A DNA stretch of 47,457 nucleotides from Micromonospora rosaria (lineage in GTDB: Bacteria; Actinomycetota; Actinomycetes; Mycobacteriales; Micromonosporaceae). Below the pieces are notes generated by a model. That model made no database searches. It saw only the letters and a list, made by a program, of their open reading frames with translations, and was not told the DNA's origin. The position numbers were made by a program, and so were the translations under genes. This document shows, in pieces, positions 32,217 to 39,207 of the stretch (the stretch's first letter is position 1; each line of letters starts with the position of its first letter). The stretch covers positions 1 through 47,457 of the forward strand of contig NZ_LRQV01000046.1 of assembly GCF_001567585.1 (NCBI RefSeq), read 5' to 3'.

Positions 32217-33857
32217 TCAGCCGACCGGCTTGACCTGGGCCAGCGAGTACGCGGTGACCATGCCGAGCAGGTCCGACGGCGACGCGACGAAGCCGGTGAA
32301 CTTGCTGGCGTTGTGGGCGAACTGGAAGTTCTCCACGTACAGCGGGGTCAGGTACGCCTGCTCGTGCACGACCTTGTCGATGTTCTTGATCTTCTCGACG
32401 AAGGCGGCCTGGTCGGTGGTACCGGCGGCGTCGTTGATCAGCCGGTCCATCTCGTCGGACTTGAGCAGGTTGTAGTTGATGCCACCCGGGTTGCTCGACA
32501 GGTAGGTGCTGCGGAGCTGGTCCATCGGGTTGTCGAAGACACCCCACTGCGAGGCGTCGATGTCGTACTCACCGCTCTTGGTGCGGGCCAGGAAGGTGTT
32601 CCGCTCCACGCACTCGTTCTCCAGCTTGATGCCGGCCTTGGCGGCGCTCTCCCGGAACAGCTGCACCACCCGCGTGATGTTGGCGTTGGACTGGTCGCAG
32701 GCGACGCCGAAGCTGAGCCCGTCGAAGAACCCGTCGCCGTTGCCGTCGGTGTAGCCGGCCGCGCTCAGCTTGGCCTTCGCACCCTCCGGGTCGAACGGGT
32801 ACGGCTGGATCTCGGTGTTGTCGTACTCGGAGAAGATCGGCGAGATCGGGCCGGCCATCTGCTGGGCGTCGCCCTGCAGCACGGAGGCGATGATGGCCTT
32901 GGTGTCCACGGACATGGACAGCGCCTGCCGGACCTCCTGCTTGGCCAACTCCTTGTTGTTCATGTTGTAGGTCAGGTGGGCGAAGCCCAGCGCCCCGACC
33001 TTGGTCATCTCGATCTTGTCGTCGTTGTCGAACGACTTCGCCGCCGACGCCGGCACCGGGTTGCCCATCAGGTCGATGTCACCGTTGCGCAGGGCCAGCA
33101 TCATCGTGTTGACGTCCGGGTAGACCCGGTACTCGACCTGGGTGAGGGCCGCCTTGCCCTCGGGGGCCAGCGGGTAGTGCTCGTTGCGCTTCATCACGTA
33201 GCGCTGGCCCTTGGTGGCGCTGTCCAGGACGAACGGCCCGGCGCCGACCCAGTCCGAGTCGTTGGCGAACTTCGACAGGTCGCCGGCCTTCTCGAAGACG
33301 TGCTTCGGGACGATCGACATCCAGAAGCCGACGCCCTCGGCGAACGGCGCGTACGGCTGGGACAGCTTGAACTTGACCGTGGTGGCGTCGGTGGCCTCGA
33401 TCGACTCGACCCAGGTCAGCTTGGCCGCGACGTTGCCGAGCTTGTACTCCATGATCTTCTCGGCGCTGAACTTGACGTCCTCGGCCGTCACCGGCTGGCC
33501 GTCGGTCCACTTGAAGTCGTCGCGCAGGTTGAACACGGCGGTCTTGCCGTCGTCCTCGTACCCGTAGTCCTTGGCCAGCTCCGGGGCCTTCTTCGCGTTC
33601 TCGTCGATCCGCAGCAGGTGCGGGTACATCGCGTTGAGGATCCAGGAGTCGGTCTTGGACAGCGACTGCAGCGGGTTGAAGTTGGAGACGTCGGTGGTGG
33701 TCCCGATGCGCAGCACGGTGCTGCCGTCACCGGAGGTGCTCTCACCGGAGTCGTTGCCCTCGTTGAGTCCGCAGCCGGACAGGGCCAGCGCGGCGACGGC
33801 GCCGACCGCGACGGCGACCCGCCACCGGCCGAGCCGGCGGATGTTGGACGTGCTCAC
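32217..33857 (-). CDS. Peptide-binding lipoprotein, family 5 solute-binding protein
   Basis: A 546-residue OppA/DppA-type protein. The basic N-terminus, hydrophobic core and lipobox ALSGC (Cys29) make it a lipoprotein. The mature domain shows LRIGTTTDVSNFNPLQS and the FNLRDDFKWTDGQPVTAEDVKFS block, which is the solute-binding family 5 signature. The C-terminal lobe has the PLYVENF region. GTG 33857 overlaps the upstream dipeptidase stop by four bases (GTGA), with GGGAGG upstream. It would define which peptides enter; the pocket cannot be predicted from sequence by eye. Confidence 0.93.
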   Translation of the reverse strand: MSTSNIRRLGRWRVAVAVGAVAALALSGCGLNEGNDSGESTSGDGSTVLRIGTTTDVSNFNPLQSLSKTDSWILNAMYPHLLRIDENAKKAPELAKDYGYEDDGKTAVFNLRDDFKWTDGQPVTAEDVKFSAEKIMEYKLGNVAAKLTWVESIEATDATTVKFKLSQPYAPFAEGVGFWMSIVPKHVFEKAGDLSKFANDSDWVGAGPFVLDSATKGQRYVMKRNEHYPLAPEGKAALTQVEYRVYPDVNTMMLALRNGDIDLMGNPVPASAAKSFDNDDKIEMTKVGALGFAHLTYNMNNKELAKQEVRQALSMSVDTKAIIASVLQGDAQQMAGPISPIFSEYDNTEIQPYPFDPEGAKAKLSAAGYTDGNGDGFFDGLSFGVACDQSNANITRVVQLFRESAAKAGIKLENECVERNTFLARTKSGEYDIDASQWGVFDNPMDQLRSTYLSSNPGGINYNLLKSDEMDRLINDAAGTTDQAAFVEKIKNIDKVVHEQAYLTPLYVENFQFAHNASKFTGFVASPSDLLGMVTAYSLAQVKPVG

Positions 33858-35068
33858 CAGACCTCCCGAAGAACGCGAATGATGTTGCCCCCGATGACCT
33901 TGGCGATCTCGTCATCGGAGTAGTCGTGCTTGACCAGCCAGCCGACGATGTTGCTGAAGCACTCGGCCGGGTTCTCCATGCCGGAGACGTACGGCACCCG
34001 GGGGTGCTCCACCGCGCCGTGCGCGTTGCTGATCGCCAGGTGCTGGGTGAAGCTGTCGTGCAGGCCGACGTGGTCACCGAAGTTGGTGTCCGGGCCGAAC
34101 GCCACGTGGTCGATGCCGACCAGGTCGACGCAGTAGGTGAAGTGGTCCATCACCGACTCGATGGAGTGGTGGGGGTGCTCGGCGGAGAGGGTGGTGTGCG
34201 GGGCGGCCTCGATGCCGATCACCCCGCCCCGCTCGGCGCAGGCCCGGATCGTCTCGTCGGACTTCATCCGGGGGGTGTTCCAGACGCTGCGGGCCCCGGC
34301 GTGGGTGATGAAGACCGGCACCCGGCTCGCCTCGATGACCTCCAGCGAGGTCCGGTCGCCGGAGTGCGACACGTCGATGGCGATGCCGAGCTTGTTCATC
34401 CGGGTCACGGCCCGCCGCCCGAAGTGGGTCAGCCCGCCGTCGGTGACCTCGGACAGGCCGGAGCCGAGCATGTTGGCCTGGCTGTAGGCAATGCCCATCT
34501 GCCGGACCCCGAAGCCGTACAGGATGTCGATCCGGTCCAGCTCGTTCTCGATCATCGTGGCCGCCTCCAGCCCCGCCACCAGGGCGAGCTGGCCGTTGCG
34601 CTTGGCCGCGAAGATCTCCTCCAGGGTGGTGGCCACCACCACGTAGTCCTGCTTGGCCACGTCGGCGAAGCGCAGGCCGATGTCGTAGATGACGTCGTCC
34701 CACTTCCAGGCGTGCTCGCTGGTGACGCAGCCGGTGCCGTTCATGAAGTTGTCGAAGACGGCGGTCATGCCGGAGCGGGCCAGGCCCTCGAAGCCGAACG
34801 AGTTGCGCCCGGTGCGGTTGTAGTCCCGCAGCTGGCTGACGTCGGCCGGCAGGATCTTCGGGTGCTCGTGCAGGGAGATCGCCATCTGCTCGGTCAGCAG
34901 CCGGCTCACCCGCTGCCGCTGCGTGTCGCTGAGGCCGAGGTCGTGCTCGGGCACCCGGCCGAGCTGCGGAGCGAGCTCGAAGACCTTGTAGTCGACCCGG
35001 GGCTCCAGGTAGTCGAACGACCGGTATCCGTCGTATCGGGGGGCTACGTCCTGCACCAACCAGCTCAC
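33854..35068 (-). CDS. M19 membrane dipeptidase-family hydrolase (copy 2, first gene of operon)
   Basis: A 404-residue paralogue of the enzyme at 25014-26216, near-identical through long stretches (for example ITHAGARSVW, PHHSIESVMDHFTYCVDLVG and KHDYSDDEIAK). It shares the H-x-H first motif (His67, His69), AGLE, DVSHSGD and GIDHVAFGPD. I chose GTG 35068 because it aligns the N-terminus with the paralogue. ATG 35110 adds 14 residues and lies nearer the promoter, but neither start has a good ribosome-binding site. The gene is followed by the peptide-binding lipoprotein with a GTGA overlap. The differences between copies, in the GLEAATMIE and C-terminal loops, may reflect different substrates. 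Confidence 0.83.
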   Translation of the reverse strand: MSWLVQDVAPRYDGYRSFDYLEPRVDYKVFELAPQLGRVPEHDLGLSDTQRQRVSRLLTEQMAISLHEHPKILPADVSQLRDYNRTGRNSFGFEGLARSGMTAVFDNFMNGTGCVTSEHAWKWDDVIYDIGLRFADVAKQDYVVVATTLEEIFAAKRNGQLALVAGLEAATMIENELDRIDILYGFGVRQMGIAYSQANMLGSGLSEVTDGGLTHFGRRAVTRMNKLGIAIDVSHSGDRTSLEVIEASRVPVFITHAGARSVWNTPRMKSDETIRACAERGGVIGIEAAPHTTLSAEHPHHSIESVMDHFTYCVDLVGIDHVAFGPDTNFGDHVGLHDSFTQHLAISNAHGAVEHPRVPYVSGMENPAECFSNIVGWLVKHDYSDDEIAKVIGGNIIRVLREVW

Positions 35069-35116
35069 CTCGGTCCACTCGGGCCCCGCCGTGACACACC
35101 GACGAGGCATGAGGAT

Positions 35117-35131
35117 GGAGGTCTGACCTCC
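35117..35131 (-). promoter_or_regulatory. Candidate operator of the peptide operon
   Basis: GGAGGTCTGACCTCC is a perfect 7+1+7 palindrome located 12 to 26 bases downstream of a possible -10 box (TAGCGT, minus strand, 35143-35148). The GGTCnGACC core resembles GntR-family (FadR-like) sites. Which regulator binds is unknown. Confidence 0.5.
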
Positions 35132-35242
35132 TGCCTTCGAGCACGCTATGTGACGAGTAAACGGGTTGGGAAGATTCCGTGACCTGACCGTTATCCAGCC
35201 GGGCGAAATTAACCCGCCAGCAACAAACACCCTGCTCAGGAG

Positions 35243-35260
35243 GCTGATCACCGGATCAGC
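35243..35260 (-). terminator. Hairpin after the pucR gene
   Basis: GCTGATC, loop ACCG and GATCAGC form a perfect 7-bp stem 52 bases beyond the pucR stop. There is no T tract. The rest of 35069-35311 holds the dipeptidase promoter region. Confidence 0.4.
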
Positions 35261-35311
35261 GGAACGGTCAGCCCACCCCGTGCGTCCGGCCGGGCCGCGC
35301 CCTCGAAGGAA

Positions 35312-37225
35312 TCAGGGGTGACGCACCGCGTCGAGCGCGAGCAGGGCCACGTGCAGGGACAGGCACGCCTCGACCGAGTCGAGGTCGACGTCGAGGATCC
35401 GCCCGATCCGGGCCAGCCGCTCGTAGAAGGCCGGCCGGGACAGGTGCGCCACGGCCGCCGCCGCCGACTTGTTCCGCCCCTGGTCGAGGTACGCCCGCAG
35501 AGTGCCGACCAACTGCTCGCGCGGATGCCGGGCGTCGTGGGCCAGCAGCGCCCCGAGCTCCCGCTCCACGAACGTCTGCACCCGGGGCTCGTCGCGCAGC
35601 AGGTGCAGCAGCCCGGCGAGCCCGATGTGCGGCAACCGGAAGACCGGCAGGTCCCGCCGGTCCCGCCGGGCCGCGTCGGCGATCTGCCGGGCCTCCAGCA
35701 ACGACCGCCGGGCCTCCCGCAGGCTCCCCACCCCGGACCCGGCGGCCACGATCAGGCCCGCCGCCCCCTCGACCGGCCCGGCGTCCGGCACACCCACCCC
35801 GCCCGCCGACCCGGCCTGCTCCGCGCCGGGCGCACCCGCCGCCCCGTCGGCCTCGCCGCCGGCCGGACCGGCCGACCGGAGGTGGTCACGGCCTACCGGA
35901 GCCGCCACCCGCGGCGGGTCCGGGTCGCCGACCGGGGTACGCGGCACCGCCGCGCCGACGGCGGCCACCGGGCGGGCGCCGGGGTTCGCCCGGAGCCGGC
36001 GCAACGCGGCGGCGAACGCGGTGAGCGACCGCCCCTCGGCCGCCGGATCCGGCAGCGCGAGCAACGCCCCCACGGCGGTGTCGTCGATCGCGCTAAACAG
36101 CCCGGTCAACCGGGCCTCCCGCAGCGCCTGCCCCACCGCCTCGGCGAGGTCCCGCAGCCGGGCCGGCGCCGCGTCCGGGCCGGCGTCGGGCGGCCCGTGC
36201 TCCCCCACCGGGTCGTCACCGCGCTGCCGGACCACCACCCCCACCAGGTGCCGCCGCTCCAGCACCACGCCGAGCGCCCGCGCCCGCAGCGCCACCTCGT
36301 CCACCGGCCGGGAGTGGTCCAGCAGCGCGGTGAGCAGGGTGCGGTGGATCTGCCGCTCCAGACCCTCGGCGTCGCGCTGGATCAGCCGGCCCAGCGCCAG
36401 CGTCGAGGCGGCCCGCTCGACCAGGATCGTCAACCGGGTCGGCGGCCCCCCGGGCACCGAACGACCCGCCGGACCGGCGACCACCGGCAGGTCGGCGCCA
36501 CCCCCACCGGGCCAGCGCAGCAGCAGCCGCCCCCAGTCCTGCCCCCGCGCGCCCACCGTGGTCACCAGCCACCCGCTGTCCGGGTCGTACGCGGTCCGCC
36601 CGACCGGCCGGATCCGGCGGGAATGCCGTTCCCAGCCGTCGAGCAGCAGTTGCGCGTCCTCCCCCGCCGCGTCGTAGCCGAGCACCTGCCGGGACAGGTT
36701 CTCCAGCACCACCGGGCAGCCGGACAACTCGGCCGCCTGCCGCAGCACCTCCCCCGGCCCGGCCCCCTCGACGGAGAGGTCGGTGAACCGCTGGTGGATC
36801 TCCTCGGTGGACCGCAACTCGGTGAGCTGCGCGTTCACGATCAGCGCGTGCACCGCCTCGGTGATCCGCACGAACGGGGTGGGCCGTCGCAGCTCGACCA
36901 AAGGCAGTCCACGCCGTTCGGCCGCCGCCACCATCGCGCGCGGCACCCCACCGACGTACCGCCGGCCCAACTCGACCACCAGCCCGGAGACCCCCACCTC
37001 GGCCAGCGCGGCGACGAACGCGCGCAGCCCCGCGTCGTCGGCGGGCAGCCCGATGCCGGTGGTCAACACCAGCTCACCGCCGCCCAGCTCCGGGGCGATG
37101 TCGGGCACCTCGGTCACGTGCACCCACCGGACCGGCCGGTCCAGGCCGGCCTCACCGGCCACCAGCCGGGGTGCGCCGTGCCGGACCGGGTCGAGGACCA
37201 GCACCTCGTACACGGTAGGGAACAC
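35312..37225 (-). CDS. PucR-family transcriptional regulator
   Basis: A 637-residue regulator. An N-terminal PucR effector domain (about 1-125; VYEVLVLDPVRHGAPRLVAG, GGGELVLTTGIGL) comes first. A GGDEF-like middle domain (about 270-480) follows. It ends with a PucR helix-turn-helix (about 565-630) in LVGTLRAYLDQGRNKSAAAAVAHLSRPAFYERL. It is longer than most family members because about 70 Ala/Pro/Gly-rich residues are inserted in the middle domain near residue 435. I chose GTG 37225 because TAGCGT lies seven bases upstream, as in other leaderless genes here; the frame is open further upstream but with low-complexity sequence. It lies upstream of the peptide operon on the same strand, so nitrogen or peptide control is a reasonable guess. 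Confidence 0.85.
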   Translation of the reverse strand: MFPTVYEVLVLDPVRHGAPRLVAGEAGLDRPVRWVHVTEVPDIAPELGGGELVLTTGIGLPADDAGLRAFVAALAEVGVSGLVVELGRRYVGGVPRAMVAAAERRGLPLVELRRPTPFVRITEAVHALIVNAQLTELRSTEEIHQRFTDLSVEGAGPGEVLRQAAELSGCPVVLENLSRQVLGYDAAGEDAQLLLDGWERHSRRIRPVGRTAYDPDSGWLVTTVGARGQDWGRLLLRWPGGGGADLPVVAGPAGRSVPGGPPTRLTILVERAASTLALGRLIQRDAEGLERQIHRTLLTALLDHSRPVDEVALRARALGVVLERRHLVGVVVRQRGDDPVGEHGPPDAGPDAAPARLRDLAEAVGQALREARLTGLFSAIDDTAVGALLALPDPAAEGRSLTAFAAALRRLRANPGARPVAAVGAAVPRTPVGDPDPPRVAAPVGRDHLRSAGPAGGEADGAAGAPGAEQAGSAGGVGVPDAGPVEGAAGLIVAAGSGVGSLREARRSLLEARQIADAARRDRRDLPVFRLPHIGLAGLLHLLRDEPRVQTFVERELGALLAHDARHPREQLVGTLRAYLDQGRNKSAAAAVAHLSRPAFYERLARIGRILDVDLDSVEACLSLHVALLALDAVRHP

Positions 37226-37232
37226 GGCCGCC

Positions 37233-37238
37233 ACGCTA
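37233..37238 (-). promoter_or_regulatory. -10 box of pucR (probable leaderless transcript)
   Basis: TAGCGT on the minus strand, seven bases from the GTG at 37225, with no ribosome-binding site. Confidence 0.45.
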
Positions 37239-37433
37239 CCGGCCGTGACCTGCGCCGGACAGCCGGCCGGGCGTACGGTCCGGCGACGACCTCCACCATG
37301 CCGACCCGGCCGCTGCGGCGGCACCGCGGGTCGGCACCGGAGGATGCTAGGACGTGGGTCGCCCGGATCCGGGGCACGTGCCCCGGCTACCCATGGCCTG
37401 GTGCGACGGGCAGGGGCGACCCGGGGAGACGCC

Positions 37434-37946
37434 CTACCCGGGCACCGCAGACGGCGCAGGAACTCTGGGGGGCCATTCACGGGCTCCTTCGGGGATCCGA
37501 TAATCACGGTGGGAGTCTTTGTCCGGTTCTCGGCTGGGGCCCGACGCGACGGTGACCCGCAGGTACGTCGTGGCGCCGTCGGCAGCGACGATCCGCAGGG
37601 CACACGGCGATAGATGGACACCGGGATAGCCGCACGCCTCCCAGCTTCGCAGGGACGGCGGACGCGCGGTGTCGAGCAGCTCGCTGGTGAACATGAGCAT
37701 CCGCGTCGCCCGCTCGATGGGCGGTGGCATCTCGGCCGGCAGCGGCACTGCCGCTGGTGCGGACTTGGGCGCTTCAGCCGCCCAGAGCAACGCCGACGAG
37801 CCGGACCGGTAGGTCACCTTCACGCCACACGGGGACTGTCCGCCGGGACGGGTGTCCGTCCCGTAGCGCGTGATGGCCGTGACGTCGGGGTGCTCGGCCG
37901 CGACGTGTAGTGCGGTCACGACATCGAGGACTTCGGTCACCTGCAT
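37434..37946 (-). CDS. Small hypothetical protein
   Basis: A 170-residue protein that I do not recognise. It begins MQVTEVLDVVTALHVAAEHPD and has three cysteines (residues 40, 104 and 114) and a basic, Pro-rich tail after residue 135. No signal peptide or membrane span. The ATG has GGAGAG five bases upstream, which supports it as a real gene. Base composition is slightly less GC-rich than its neighbours. No operon partner is evident, since the flanking gaps are about 200 bases on each side. Confidence 0.6.
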   Translation of the reverse strand: MQVTEVLDVVTALHVAAEHPDVTAITRYGTDTRPGGQSPCGVKVTYRSGSSALLWAAEAPKSAPAAVPLPAEMPPPIERATRMLMFTSELLDTARPPSLRSWEACGYPGVHLSPCALRIVAADGATTYLRVTVASGPSREPDKDSHRDYRIPEGAREWPPRVPAPSAVPG

Positions 37947-38139
37947 CAGGCTCTCCGCTCTCGGGTACGCAGCTCATGGGCGGGCCCAGTCTAGGGGCGG
38001 TACCGGGAAACCCCGTGCACGACCGGGCCGCTTGTCCGCCACCCGGCGCAGGTCGGCGGCTTGTCTCATCCACTGGACCGGCCGACCCAGCGCCAGCATC
38101 GGAGCGGCCCGCGCGAAGCCGGGCAACCGGCCGGGGTCG

Positions 38140-38949
38140 CTACAGTGGGTCGTCGCGGCCCAGCTCCCAACAGGCCACGGCGGTCGCGGCGGCCACGTTG
38201 AGCGAGTCGACCCCCCGCCGCATCGGGATCACCACCCGCACGTCACTGGCCGTCATCGCCGCCCGGCTCAACCCGGGCCCCTCCGCCCCGAGCAGCAACG
38301 CCGACCGGGCCCGCTGCCCGGCGGTCAGCCGCTGGACGGGTACCGCGTCCGGCGCGGGGGTCATCGCCAGCACCGTGAAGCCCGCCGCGCGGACCTCGGC
38401 CAGCGCGTCCGGCCAGGGCGTCAACCGGGCGTACGGCACGGCGAAGACCTCCCCCATGCTGACCCGGACACTGCGCCGGTACAGCGGGTCGGCGCAGGAC
38501 GGGGAGAGCAGCACCGCGTCCACCCCGAGCGCCGCCACCGCCCGGAAGATGGCGCCCAGGTTGGTGTGGTTGTTCACGTCCTCGAGGATCACCACCCGGC
38601 GGGCGTCGGCGAGCACCCGCGCCACCTCGGGCAGCGGCCGGCGGTGGAACGAGGCCAGCACCCCCCGGTGCACGTGGAAGCCGGTCGCCTTCTCCAGCAC
38701 GTCCGGGGTGGCCGCGTACACCGGCGCGTCACCGGTGTCGAGGTCGGCGAGCTGGTCCACCCGCTTGGCGTCGACCAGGAACGACCGGGGCGGGTAACCG
38801 GCGCGCAGCGCCCGCCGCAGCACCAGCTCCCCCTCGGCGATGAACAGCCCGTGCGGCGGCTCCCACCGGGTCCGCAGCTCGACGTCGGTCAGGGCGCGGT
38901 AGTCGGCGATCCGGTCGTCGTCCGGGTCGGTGATCTCGTGGACGGGCAC
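38140..38949 (-). CDS. TrmH/SpoU-family RNA 2'-O-methyltransferase
   Basis: A 269-residue methyltransferase. The substrate-binding N-terminal domain (1-100) has RTRWEPPHGLFIAEGELVLRRAL. The knotted SPOUT catalytic domain shows motif 1 (VNNHTNLGAIFRAVAALGVDAVLL), motif 2 (LLLGAEGPGL) and motif 3 (IPMRRGVDSLNVAAATAV). These bind SAM and methylate a ribose in rRNA or tRNA. The specific target cannot be told. GTG 38949 is chosen because it fits the family N-terminus; further upstream the frame runs into a repeat element. Probably monocistronic. Confidence 0.9.
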   Translation of the reverse strand: MPVHEITDPDDDRIADYRALTDVELRTRWEPPHGLFIAEGELVLRRALRAGYPPRSFLVDAKRVDQLADLDTGDAPVYAATPDVLEKATGFHVHRGVLASFHRRPLPEVARVLADARRVVILEDVNNHTNLGAIFRAVAALGVDAVLLSPSCADPLYRRSVRVSMGEVFAVPYARLTPWPDALAEVRAAGFTVLAMTPAPDAVPVQRLTAGQRARSALLLGAEGPGLSRAAMTASDVRVVIPMRRGVDSLNVAAATAVACWELGRDDPL

Positions 38950-39012
38950 CCGCCGATTCTGCCCGACCCGGACCGTGCCCCTGCCACGTGGCGGGTACCA
39001 CGGGTTCGGCCC

Positions 39013-39139
39013 CTTTCGAGCTGCCCACACAGACGGGGCAGGTCCGCCGCACCACTGTCGCTGTCCGGCCGCCTCCCGGCCCGAAAGGCGGCCCGGCAGC
39101 GGCCCGCACGGTGGTCCCATGAACGGGGCAGCTCGAAAG
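39013..39139. repeat. Large nested hairpin built from the dispersed element (copies 2 and 3)
   Basis: CTTTCGAGCTGCCC (39013-39026) is complementary over 14 bp to GGGCAGCTCGAAAG (39126-39139). Inside are CGCTG/CAGCG (39059-39063, 39097-39101) and GGCCGCCT/AGGCGGCC (39067-39074, 39086-39093), giving a stack of stems. It sits between the rRNA methyltransferase start and the penicillin-binding protein stop, and may terminate the latter. Confidence 0.65.
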
Positions 39140-39207
39140 CCTCTCGTACCCCACCTCAGTCCCAGACCCGCCCGGCACCCGACGTGCCCGGCGGCTGAGC
39201 TCCCGCG

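Noticed and set aside
39013..39139. Hairpin region as a small RNA gene or riboswitch
   Set aside because: The stems are built from a repeated element that occurs elsewhere. No promoter is visible, and no known RNA family features are seen.
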